64,000 nt of DNA, from contig CALRPY020000016.1 of assembly GCA_943370145.1 (NCBI GenBank), forward strand, positions 13,735-77,734. The letters are read 5' to 3'. The translations under genes and the position numbers were made by a program. Below are positions 1 to 7,947 of this stretch, piece by piece (the first letter of the stretch is position 1; each line of letters starts with the position of its first letter). A model generated the notes under the pieces. The model saw only the letters and a list, made by a program, of their open reading frames with translations. It was not told the DNA's origin and made no database searches. The DNA is from Ga0077536 sp943370145 (GTDB lineage Bacteria; Pseudomonadota; Gammaproteobacteria; Ga0077536).

Positions 1-639
1 CGCCTGGATGCCTTCACGAATCTTGTCAGGCAGTCCGCGCATCATCGGGGTCTCGAAGAGGCCCGGCGCGATGCAGTTGCAACGGATGCCGTCGCGCGCC
101 AGATCGCGCGCCACGGGCAACGACAGCCCCACCACGCCGGCCTTGCTGGCACCGTAGGCTGCCTGCCCCATCTGGCCGTCCCACGCGGCAATCGACGCGG
201 TGTTGATGATCACGCCGCGTTCGTGGCTCTCGCCCTCGGGTGCGTTCTTCGTCATCTCGACCGCCGCGAGGCGCAGGACGTTGAACGTTCCAATGAGGTT
301 GACGTTGATGATGCGCTGGAACTGCTCGAGCGGATGCGGCTCGCCCTTGCTGACAGTCTTCGACGCGCTGCCGATGCCGGCGCAGTTGACGCAGATGTGG
401 ATCGCGCCGAAGGCGTCCATCGTTGCCGCAATCGCCGCCTTGACCTCGCTTTCGTCCGTGACGTTGACGTGCCGGTAGATCGTCGCCGCGCCCAGTTCGC
501 GGGCGAGCGCATTGCCCTGCTCGTCGTTCATGTCGAGAATCGCGACGCGCGCGCCCGCGGCCACCAGCGCTTCGACCGTCGCGCGACCCAGGCCTGACGC
601 CCCGCCGGTCACGATTGCCACCTTGCCCTGAACCTGCAT
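1..639 (-). CDS. SDR family 3-hydroxyacyl-CoA dehydrogenase (HSD10-like), 3' end cut by window edge
   Basis: The first 213 codons are present; the frame is still open at base 1. The protein starts MQVQGKVAIVTGGASGLGRA, the Rossmann TGxxxGxG motif of classical short-chain dehydrogenases. It continues with an NCAG motif, the catalytic serine in NTASIAA, the YGASKAG active site and the APGLFETPM loop. The closest family I recognise is type II 3-hydroxyacyl-CoA dehydrogenase (HSD17B10/FadB2-like), which oxidises 3-hydroxyacyl-CoA with NAD in beta-oxidation of branched or steroid-derived acids. The thiolase and acyl-CoA racemase genes nearby fit that role, but substrate is inferred. Confidence 0.85.
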   Translation of the reverse strand, partial: MQVQGKVAIVTGGASGLGRATVEALVAAGARVAILDMNDEQGNALARELGAATIYRHVNVTDESEVKAAIAATMDAFGAIHICVNCAGIGSASKTVSKGEPHPLEQFQRIINVNLIGTFNVLRLAAVEMTKNAPEGESHERGVIINTASIAAWDGQMGQAAYGASKAGVVGLSLPVARDLARDGIRCNCIAPGLFETPMMRGLPDKIREGIQA

Positions 640-780
640 GTCTCCCCCTCGGAACTGCGCGCACTGCGCGCCTGCGTGTGGATTCGCCGCGCTCGGCGGC
701 GGCTCTTTGTGACTATGATACCGGCAACCGTGGCGTCCGCCAGACACCGTGTCCCCTCCCCGCACAATGGAGCATCGCGC

Positions 781-1410
781 ATGAAACTCTACGATTTCGA
801 ACTCGCCCCGAACCCGCGCCGGGTGCGCATGTATCTCGCCGAGAAAGGCATCGAAGTGCCGACGGTGCAGGTCAACCTGCGCCAGGGCGAACAGTTCCGG
901 GAGGATTTCAAGGCCGGGAACCCGACGCTCATCGTGCCGGCGCTGGTGCTGGACGATGGCACGCTCGTCACGGAAACGATGGCCATCTGCCGTTACTTCG
1001 AGGCGGTGCAGCCGAATCCACCGCTGTTCGGCAGCACGCCGCGGGAACAGGCGCTGGTGGAAATGTGGAGCCGGCGCGCCGAACTGGAGGGCTTTCTCGC
1101 CGTCGCCGAAGCGCTGCGCAACTCGCTCGAACGCTTCAAGGACCGCGCGCTGCCAGGCCCGCGCAATTACTCGCAGATCCCGGCGCTCGTCGAGCGCGGC
1201 AAGGCGCGGGTGCGGGCCTTTTTCGATGATCTCGATCGGCGGCTGGCGGACAGCGCGTACGTGGCTGGCGAGACGTTCTCGGTGGCCGACATCACGGCCT
1301 TCGTGACCGTGGAGTTCGCGGGATGGGTCGAGGAGAAACCGCGGGCGGAACACCGGCACCTGGGGCGCTGGCACGCACTGGTCGCCGCACGACCCAGCGC
1401 GAAGGCCTGA
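781..1410 (+). CDS. glutathione S-transferase family protein
   Basis: A 209-residue protein of normal GST length. The N-terminal thioredoxin-like half begins MKLYDFELAPNPRRVRMYLA, the usual first strand with a polar residue near the glutathione site, and has the TLIVPALVLDDG segment with the conserved cis-proline and then the ETMAICRYFE helix that binds the gamma-glutamyl end. The C-terminal half is helical, with the SVADITAFV motif (N-capping box). The start was chosen because GGAG lies just upstream of ATG 781; an in-frame extension upstream lacks GST similarity. Substrate cannot be told. It is convergent with the thiolase gene. Confidence 0.88.
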   Translation: MKLYDFELAPNPRRVRMYLAEKGIEVPTVQVNLRQGEQFREDFKAGNPTLIVPALVLDDGTLVTETMAICRYFEAVQPNPPLFGSTPREQALVEMWSRRAELEGFLAVAEALRNSLERFKDRALPGPRNYSQIPALVERGKARVRAFFDDLDRRLADSAYVAGETFSVADITAFVTVEFAGWVEEKPRAEHRHLGRWHALVAARPSAKA

Positions 1411-1421
1411 GTCGCGAGGCG

Positions 1422-1449
1422 CCCGCCACCCGCGTCCACGGGTGGCGGG
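1422..1449. terminator. 11-bp perfect hairpin between convergent genes
   Basis: CCCGCCACCCG (1422-1432) pairs perfectly with 1439-1449 across a 6-base loop. It lies between the stops of the GST gene (1410) and the thiolase gene (1462), so it can serve both strands. Neither side has a T-run, so termination is inferred from position and stem strength only. Confidence 0.45.
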
Positions 1450-1461
1450 ACGGTCAGCGGA

Positions 1462-2634
1462 TCAGAGCAGCTCGATCGCGACCGCAGTCGCCTCGCCACC
1501 GCCGATGCAGAGGCTCGCGACGCCACGCTTCAGGCCCTTGTCCTTCAGCGCGTGGATCAGCGTGACGATGATGCGGGCGCCCGATGCGCCCACCGGGTGG
1601 CCGAGGGCGCAGGCGCCACCGCGGATGTTCAGCTTGTCGTGCGGAATCGAGAGTTCCGTCATCGCCGCCATCGCGACCACCGCAAAGGCCTCGTTGACCT
1701 CGAAGAGGTCGACGTCGCCAACGGTCCAGCCCACCTTCTTCAGCACCTTCTGGATCGCCGACACGGGCGCGGTCGTGAACCAGCCCGGCTCCTGGGCGTG
1801 CGCCGAATGGGCGAGGATACGCGCGAGCGGCTTGATGCCGAGCTTCTGCGCATGCTGCGCCGAGGTCAGGATGACCGCTGCCGCGCCATCGGAGATGGAA
1901 CTGGAATTCGCCGCGGTCACGGTGCCGTCCTTCGCGAAGGCCGGCTTCAGCTGCGGGATCTTGTCGAGTTTGGCCTTGCCCGGTTGCTCGTCGGTATCGA
2001 CGACGACGCCTTCCTTCACGGTCACCGGCACGATTTCGGCCTTGAATGCGCCGCTCGTGATGGCGTGCTGGGCGCGCTTCAGCGATTCGATCGCGTAGGC
2101 ATCCTGCGCCTCGCGCGTGAAGCCGTACTTGCGCGCGCAGTCCTCGGCGTAGGTGCCCATCAGGCGGCCGCGTTCATACGCGTCCTCGAGGCCGTCGAAG
2201 AACATGTGATCGAGCACTTCGCCGTGACCGAGGCGCAGGCCGCCGCGGACCTTCGGCAACAGGTAAGGCGCGTTCGTCATGCTTTCCATGCCACCGGTCG
2301 CGATGATCGTCGCCGAGCCGGCAATGATTGCGTCGTGGCCGAACATGACGGCCTTCATGCCCGAACCGCACATCTTGTTGACGGTCGTGCAGTCGGCGCT
2401 GACCGGAATGCCGGCGCCCAGCGAGGCCTGGCGGGCCGGCGCCTGGCCGAGGCCCGCCGGCAGCACCACGCCCATGATGGTTTCGTCGACCTGTTCCGGC
2501 TGGATACCGGCACGCTCCAGCGCGGCCCTGATGGCCGTCGCACCCAGTTTCGGCGCCGTGACCGCCGAGAACACGCCCTGCATTCCACCCATGGGCGTAC
2601 GGGCGACGCCCGCGATGACCACACCGTTTTCCAT
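1462..2634 (-). CDS. acetyl-CoA acetyltransferase (thiolase)
   Basis: A 390-residue type II thiolase that cleaves or forms 3-ketoacyl-CoA. The nucleophilic cysteine is Cys89 in NKMCGSGMK. The C-terminal histidine motif GGACALGHPVGASG and the second active-site cysteine in CIGGGEA are both intact. The start MENGVVIAGVARTPMGG aligns with the family start, and an AGGA-type ribosome site precedes it. It follows the L-2-hydroxyglutarate oxidase gene on the same strand after 72 bases. Likely roles are beta-oxidation or ketone metabolism; chain-length preference cannot be read from the sequence. Confidence 0.95.
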   Translation of the reverse strand: MENGVVIAGVARTPMGGMQGVFSAVTAPKLGATAIRAALERAGIQPEQVDETIMGVVLPAGLGQAPARQASLGAGIPVSADCTTVNKMCGSGMKAVMFGHDAIIAGSATIIATGGMESMTNAPYLLPKVRGGLRLGHGEVLDHMFFDGLEDAYERGRLMGTYAEDCARKYGFTREAQDAYAIESLKRAQHAITSGAFKAEIVPVTVKEGVVVDTDEQPGKAKLDKIPQLKPAFAKDGTVTAANSSSISDGAAAVILTSAQHAQKLGIKPLARILAHSAHAQEPGWFTTAPVSAIQKVLKKVGWTVGDVDLFEVNEAFAVVAMAAMTELSIPHDKLNIRGGACALGHPVGASGARIIVTLIHALKDKGLKRGVASLCIGGGEATAVAIELL

Positions 2635-2706
2635 CGGAAATCCTCCAGCTTGAGTCGAGAGGCGGGAGTTTAACGGTGCAGTGCAACTTGCACTAGCGCC
2701 GCCGCC

Positions 2707-3906
2707 TCAACCCGGCGGCCCCAGCAGGCGGCTGACGATTTCGTCGGCGATCGGCAGCGCCGCGGTCGCCGCCGGCGAGGGCGCGTTGCAGACGTGCAGC
2801 GTGCGCGCGGTCTGGTGCAGCAGGAAGTCGTGGATCAACCGGCCGTCGCGGCTGAGCGCCTGGGCCCGGATCCCGGACTGCCACGGCTGGAGGTCGTCCA
2901 GCGTCAGCGACGGGCAGTAACGACGCGCCGCCCGCAGGTAGAGCCGGCGGCTGAGCGCGCAGCCGAGTTCCGTGAGTCCCGCGCGCGGATAGCGCGCGAG
3001 CACGCGCCACAGGCCGGGATAGCGGGCGGCCTCCAGCGCGTCACGGACATCCAGTCCGGTCTTGCGATAATCCTCGCGGGCGAGCGCGAGCATGGCGCTC
3101 GGCCCCAGCGTGATGCCCCCTCCCACCATCCGCGTCAGGTGAATGCCGAGAAACGGCAGGCTGGGGTCCGGCACCGGGTAGATGTGGTGCCTGATCAGCG
3201 CGTTGCGGCTGGCCGGCAAGGCGTAGTAGTCCCCGCGGAAGGGCACGATGGCAAACTCGGGCGCGTGGCCGCTGGCACGCAGCAGGCGGTCGGCCTGCAG
3301 GCCCGCACAGACGACGACCCGCCCGGCCCTGATCTCGCCCGCATCCGTATCGACGACCGCGAAGTCCGTTCGCTCGTGCACCGCGCGGACCCCCACTCCG
3401 AGACGAAGCGCTCCGCTCGCGGCGATATCGGCGGCCATCTGCCGGCACATGCCTGGATAATCGACGAAGCCGGTCTCGCGCACGTACAGCGCACCGAGTC
3501 CGGCGATGGCCGGCTCGCGCGCCCGGAGTTCAGGCCCGTCCAGCAGTTCGACCGGCACACCGTTGGTCCGCGCGCGCTCGTACAGCGCGCGCATCCGGAC
3601 CATCTGCTGGTCGTCGACAGCGACGATCAGCTTGCCGCACTGCTCGTACGCAATGCCGTGCGTGCGGCAGTATTCGACGGTGCGCTCGAGCCCCGCCCGA
3701 CACAGGCGCGCCTTGAGACTGCCGGGCTCGTAGTAGACGCCGGCGTGGATGACGCCGCTGTTGTGGCCGGTCTGGTGCATGGCGACCGCGCGCTCCTTGT
3801 CGAGCACGACGACGCTCGCGCCCACTTCTCGGGCCTGCAGGGCGCGCGCGACGGCCAGCCCCACGATGCCTGCGCCGACCACCGCGTAATCCCATTGTTC
3901 TGCCAT
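2707..3906 (-). CDS. lhgO: L-2-hydroxyglutarate oxidase/dehydrogenase
   Basis: A 399-residue FAD-dependent enzyme of the DAO superfamily. The dinucleotide motif VVGAGIVGLAVARAL is at the N terminus, followed by the LhgO-typical segments HQTGHNSGVIHAGVYY and the substrate region around residues 40-70. It oxidises L-2-hydroxyglutarate to 2-oxoglutarate and passes electrons to the quinone pool. GGAGG sits 8 bases before ATG 3906, so I prefer this to an in-frame ATG 36 bases upstream. It lies 32 bases after the D-2-hydroxyacid dehydrogenase gene, so both stereoisomers are handled by one operon. Confidence 0.92.
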   Translation of the reverse strand: MAEQWDYAVVGAGIVGLAVARALQAREVGASVVVLDKERAVAMHQTGHNSGVIHAGVYYEPGSLKARLCRAGLERTVEYCRTHGIAYEQCGKLIVAVDDQQMVRMRALYERARTNGVPVELLDGPELRAREPAIAGLGALYVRETGFVDYPGMCRQMAADIAASGALRLGVGVRAVHERTDFAVVDTDAGEIRAGRVVVCAGLQADRLLRASGHAPEFAIVPFRGDYYALPASRNALIRHHIYPVPDPSLPFLGIHLTRMVGGGITLGPSAMLALAREDYRKTGLDVRDALEAARYPGLWRVLARYPRAGLTELGCALSRRLYLRAARRYCPSLTLDDLQPWQSGIRAQALSRDGRLIHDFLLHQTARTLHVCNAPSPAATAALPIADEIVSRLLGPPG

Positions 3907-3938
3907 CGGAGCCCCCTCCAGCGGGCGATGTTCGTGTT

Positions 3939-5363
3939 TCAATCCCCCGACGGCGCGAGCACCTTGCCGGGATTCATCAGGCCCTGCGGGTCCAGCGCGT
4001 GCTTGATGCGACGCATGAGATCCATCGCGACCGCGCCCTCCACGTCCCGCAACAGCTCGCGCTTGAGCTTGCCTACGCCGTGCTCGGCGCTGAAGCTCCC
4101 GCCGAGCCGGGCCGCCGCCTCGTGGACGAGCGCCGACACCGCCGCCGCGTGGGCCTGCTTGAACGCCGCATCGTCCGCACCGGCCGGTGCAAGGACATTG
4201 AAGTGGAGATTGCCGTCACCGACGTGTCCATAGACGGACAGGCGCGCGTCGGCGGCCCGCGCCAGCACCGCCGCGCGGGCCTCGCGTTCCAGCGCGGGCA
4301 GGCGGTCGATCTGCACGGAGACGTCGTGCTTGATCGAACCGCCGAGCTGCTTTTCGGCGGCGGGGATGGTTTCCCGCAGGCGCCAGAAGGCCCGCCTTTG
4401 CGCCTCGCTCTGCGCAATGACCGCGTCCTTCACGCGGCCGGCGTCGACACATTCGCAGAGGGCGCGTTCGAAATCCTCGCGCAGGCGCGTGCCGGCGCCA
4501 GCCGCCGCGATTTCGACCAGCAGGTGAGCCGGCGCCTCGACGGGCGGCGCCACGGTGTCGGGCACCTGCGACAGCACCAGGGACAGGGATGCACCGCTGA
4601 CATATTCGAAAGAGGTCAACGCGTCGCCCAGGCGCCGGCGGAGTTGCGCCAGGACCTCGCAGGCCGCGTCGAGATCGTCGATTGCGAGCCACGCGGTCTC
4701 GCGCTGGTTCTGCGCGGGATAGAGCTTCAGCACCGCGGCGCTGATGATGCCGAGCGTCCCTTCGGCGCCGATGAAGCACTGCTTCAGGTCGTAACCCGTG
4801 TTGTCCTTGCGCAGCGCGCGCAGCCCGTCCCAGACGCGGCCATCAGGCAGCACCACCTCGAGGCCCAGCACGAGATCGCGCGCCGTGCCGTAGCGCAGGA
4901 CCGCGAGCCCGCCGGCATTGGTCGACAGCGCGCCCCCAATCTGCGCCGTGCCCTCGGAGCCCATGCTCAGCGGAAACAACAGGCCGGCATCGGCTGCCGC
5001 GCGCTGGGCGGCGGCAAGCGTGGCGCCGGCCTCGATCGTCATCGCAAACGCGCCCGGGTCCAGCCGGCGCACGCGCTGCATGCGCTCGAGGGAAATCACC
5101 ACTTCGCGCCCGCTGTCGTCGGGCGTGGCCCCGCCGCAATAGCCGGTGTTGCCGCCCTGCGGCACCATGCCCACGCGATTCGCGTGGCACCAGGCCACAG
5201 CCGAGGACAATTCATGCGTGGATGTCGGGCGCAGGACAGCAGCCGCGCGCCCGCGATAGAGACGGCGTTCGTCGACGAGGTATTTCTCGATATCCGCGGC
5301 TTCGTCGCGGAAGCCCTGCGGCCCGAGGAGTTCGCGCAGGCCCGCGAGATCGGGCGCGCTCAC
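3939..5363 (-). CDS. FAD-linked D-2-hydroxyacid (D-2-hydroxyglutarate) dehydrogenase
   Basis: A 474-residue member of the VAO/PCMH flavoprotein family. The FAD-binding PP-loop VPQGGNTGYCGGATP and GTAQIGGALSTNAGG are followed by the C-terminal signature YGHVGDGNLHFNV and the SAEHGVGKLKR motif, all typical of D2HGDH/GlcD enzymes. The start is GTG 5363, whose GTGA overlaps the stop of the upstream gene by four bases, implying coupled translation. D-2-hydroxyglutarate is the likeliest substrate because lhgO follows directly; D-lactate or another D-2-hydroxyacid is possible. Confidence 0.88.
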   Translation of the reverse strand: MSAPDLAGLRELLGPQGFRDEAADIEKYLVDERRLYRGRAAAVLRPTSTHELSSAVAWCHANRVGMVPQGGNTGYCGGATPDDSGREVVISLERMQRVRRLDPGAFAMTIEAGATLAAAQRAAADAGLLFPLSMGSEGTAQIGGALSTNAGGLAVLRYGTARDLVLGLEVVLPDGRVWDGLRALRKDNTGYDLKQCFIGAEGTLGIISAAVLKLYPAQNQRETAWLAIDDLDAACEVLAQLRRRLGDALTSFEYVSGASLSLVLSQVPDTVAPPVEAPAHLLVEIAAAGAGTRLREDFERALCECVDAGRVKDAVIAQSEAQRRAFWRLRETIPAAEKQLGGSIKHDVSVQIDRLPALEREARAAVLARAADARLSVYGHVGDGNLHFNVLAPAGADDAAFKQAHAAAVSALVHEAAARLGGSFSAEHGVGKLKRELLRDVEGAVAMDLMRRIKHALDPQGLMNPGKVLAPSGD

Positions 5364-6307
5364 GCCGGCGTGGCGCGCAACTCCGCGGCGTAGGCGTCGC
5401 AGCGGTCCAGGAAATTGCGGGCGGTCTTCGGCATCGGGACCCGCGCGAAGGCCACCCATTCGATGATCTTCTTGCCCTCGCGGATGAGATCCATGCCCCG
5501 TTCGATTCGCGGCGGGACCGCGCCCGCGTCGTCCAGCCTGGTCTGGAAGTGGAAGAGATCGTCCCCGGTGGCGACGAATTCCGGCCAGACGTGGAAGATC
5601 GCCGGGTCGGTCTTCATCGTTTCGCTCTCGAGCTTGGCGGCCGCTGCATAGGCCGTGATGCGCTGGCCGATGCCGGGGAAGTCCCCCAGGCCGTCAAAGG
5701 TCTGGCTCAGCTTGCTTGCAATCTGGTCGATGCACGCCATGCTCTGGGCAATCTTGATGTAGCGCGACTCGTAGAAATCGCGAATCGGCATGTAGAAAGC
5801 CTTCAGCGGTTCTCCCCACAGTTCGTCGAGGCCTTCCTCGCCGCTGTAGTGGAGGACCTGCTTGCCGAGATCGAAGGCTTCGAGAAAGCACGACTCGCAT
5901 TCGCGCAGCAGTTCGTTGTCGTAGTGGATCTCGATGCCGCGCTGACGCAGTTCGAACAGGATGTTGAAGATGTCCGACCCGCGGTTCAGCAGTGCGCCGG
6001 CCAACATGGCGGCATTGACCCGGCGCCGATGGGGCTCGGTCTGGCGGTCGTAGGCCTCGCGCGCATCCTTCAGCTTGTAGCCAGGCGTGTTGATGCCCGG
6101 TTCCGTATGGTGGAAGACGCGCTTGGTGAGCTGGTCGATCAGTTCGCGGCGCGCCACATCCTCGTTGGCCGGAACATCGTAATGACGAATCCAGTAGCCG
6201 TCGTAGCAGATGCAACGTTTACCGTTGTGTTCGCGGACAGTGCCGTCCGGCACCGCCGCTTCGAGTGAGGCGGACATTTCCGCCATCATCTGTGCGTTCT
6301 GTTTCAT
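5360..6307 (-). CDS. uncharacterised 315-residue protein, first gene of 2-hydroxyacid operon
   Basis: I do not recognise this protein. It is soluble, without signal peptide or membrane segment, and mostly helical. Notable stretches are KRCICYDGYWIRHYD near residue 30, a His/Glu/Cys-rich part around residues 130-160 (HYDNELLRECESC, then HYSGEEGLDELWGEP), and an aromatic-rich helix FYMPIRDFYESRYI. GAAGG precedes ATG 6307. Its stop overlaps the GTG start of the D-2-hydroxyacid dehydrogenase by four bases, so the two are co-translated. A link to 2-hydroxyglutarate metabolism is inferred from the operon only. Confidence 0.8.
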   Translation of the reverse strand: MKQNAQMMAEMSASLEAAVPDGTVREHNGKRCICYDGYWIRHYDVPANEDVARRELIDQLTKRVFHHTEPGINTPGYKLKDAREAYDRQTEPHRRRVNAAMLAGALLNRGSDIFNILFELRQRGIEIHYDNELLRECESCFLEAFDLGKQVLHYSGEEGLDELWGEPLKAFYMPIRDFYESRYIKIAQSMACIDQIASKLSQTFDGLGDFPGIGQRITAYAAAAKLESETMKTDPAIFHVWPEFVATGDDLFHFQTRLDDAGAVPPRIERGMDLIREGKKIIEWVAFARVPMPKTARNFLDRCDAYAAELRATPA

Positions 6308-6771
6308 ACACCTTCGACCCGGAATCGTCGGTGACTGCCACTGTGCATGATCATGGGCTCGACCCTACTGCGTACGGCGCCGGCGCTCGCATGACCCGAG
6401 GGGGGGCGGCGCCGGGCGCCTATCATACAAACAGTTTTCACCGGGCGGCACAGCCACGACACATGTTTTTTCAGCCGCGATGGAAGTTGCGGCGGCGGCG
6501 CCGCCGGCTGTGGTATAAGCCGCGCGACCTCGTCCGGGACCGACGCGAGGTCCGTTTTCGCGCTCGACGACAGGAAAGTCCGGGAGAATTTCCGACCCTT
6601 CATGGTGCGACGACGTGGTGGCGACACCGGTCGGCATGTCGACATCGCCCGCTACCATGCGATTTTCGTCTCGGTCATCATGCGGCGCCTCACGTCGTCG
6701 GCGGCTTCGACCCTCGCGACGACAGGGTCGTTCCGTGCAGCGTCAGCAACAAGTGTGAAGAGAGGTGTCCG
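6308..6771. other. 464-base divergent intergenic region
   Basis: No credible gene. It separates the 2-hydroxyacid operon (minus) from the acyl-CoA racemase gene (plus), so it should hold promoters for both. I see a GC hairpin near 6404-6422 and a TATAAG-like -10 box near 6516, without a convincing -35 at normal spacing. AGAGAGG just before 6772 is the ribosome site of the racemase gene. Confidence 0.5.
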
Positions 6772-7929
6772 ATGGGTCCATTGAACGGCGTGAAGGTAGT
6801 GGAATTCGCGGGTATCGGGCCTGGCCCGCTGTGCGGCATGATGCTCGCCGACATGGGCGCGACGGTGCTGCGCATCGACCGCAAGAATCCCGTCACCCAT
6901 TACGCGGGCCAGGCCTGGGATTCATACAACCCGGGCCGCTACGGCGTGCTGAACCGCGGCAAGCAGTCCGTCACGCTGAACCTGAAGAAACCGGAAGGCG
7001 TCGACGCCGCGCTGAAACTTCTCGCGGCGGCGGACGCGTTGATTGACCCCTTCCGTCCGGGCGTCATGGAGAAACTGGGCCTCGGCCCGGACACCTGCCT
7101 CGCGCACAACCCGCGCCTCATCTTCGGACGCATGACCGGTTTCGGGCAGACCGGCCCGCTCGCCCAGGCCGCGGGACACGATCTGAACTACATCGGGCTG
7201 TCCGGCGCACTGCACGTCATCGGCCGGCCCGGGGAAGCACCGCCGCCGCCACTCGCCTACGTCGGTGATTTCGGTGGCGGCGCCTGCATGCTGGCCTTCG
7301 GCATTGCCTGCGCACTGTTCGAGGCGCGCGGCTCCGGTCGTGGTCAGGTCATCGACTGCGCGATGACCGAAGGGTCCGGCATCCTGGCGGCCATGATGTA
7401 CGGGATGTACGCGCAGGGCGCGTGGCAGCCGAAGGGTCGCAACCGTATCGACGGGGGCGCCCACTTCTATGACACCTACGCGTGCAAGGACGGCAAGTAC
7501 ATCACGATCGCGCCCGCTGAACCGCAGTTCTATGCCGAACTGCTGCAGCGCCTCGGCTTCGACGACGGGGAAATCCTCAGCGAGCGCATGAACCCGGATC
7601 GCTGGCCGGCGTTCAAGGCGCGTTTCGCCGAGAAATTCCTGACCAGGACGCGCGACGAATGGACCGCGCTGCTCGAGGGCACCGACGTCTGCTACGCACC
7701 GATGCTGGACTTCGCGGAAGCGCCGCGCCACCCGCACAACGTCGCGCGTGGAGCGTTCATCGAGATCGACGGCGTGACGCAGCCGGCGCCGGCGCCGCGC
7801 TTCAGCCGCACCGCGCCGGAAGTCCGCAACCGGCCGCCGGTCGCCGGCGAGAACAATCGCGACGCGCTGGAGGCCTGGGGCTTCAGTGCGGCCGAGATTG
7901 ACGCGCTGGCCGCCGCCGACGCCATGTGA
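6772..7929 (+). CDS. CaiB/BaiF CoA-transferase family protein, alpha-methylacyl-CoA racemase
   Basis: A 385-residue class III CoA-transferase fold protein closest to alpha-methylacyl-CoA racemase. The start MGPLNGVKVVEFAGIGPGP is the family N terminus. The catalytic His/Asp pair is visible in AGHDLNYIGLSG and YVGDFGGGACML, with the CoA-loop GMTGFGQTGP-like segment before it. It epimerises 2-methyl-branched acyl-CoA so that side chains of bile acids, sterols or isoprenoids can enter beta-oxidation. AGAGAGG lies upstream of ATG 6772. It is convergent with an acyl-CoA ligase gene, and both fit branched-acid or steroid degradation. Confidence 0.92.
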   Translation: MGPLNGVKVVEFAGIGPGPLCGMMLADMGATVLRIDRKNPVTHYAGQAWDSYNPGRYGVLNRGKQSVTLNLKKPEGVDAALKLLAAADALIDPFRPGVMEKLGLGPDTCLAHNPRLIFGRMTGFGQTGPLAQAAGHDLNYIGLSGALHVIGRPGEAPPPPLAYVGDFGGGACMLAFGIACALFEARGSGRGQVIDCAMTEGSGILAAMMYGMYAQGAWQPKGRNRIDGGAHFYDTYACKDGKYITIAPAEPQFYAELLQRLGFDDGEILSERMNPDRWPAFKARFAEKFLTRTRDEWTALLEGTDVCYAPMLDFAEAPRHPHNVARGAFIEIDGVTQPAPAPRFSRTAPEVRNRPPVAGENNRDALEAWGFSAAEIDALAAADAM

Positions 7930-7947
7930 GGACGCGGACCGCGCCGC

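Noticed and set aside
5360..6307. Di-iron or ferritin-like enzyme reading of the 315-residue protein
   Set aside because: A Glu/His-rich stretch exists, but no pair of ExxH motifs at the proper spacing can be seen.
6560..6580. AGGAAAGTCCGG resembling the conserved 5' part of RNase P RNA
   Set aside because: The other conserved parts of rnpB (ACAGAR...AA, the 3' universal segment) are absent in the following 350 bases; a chance match.
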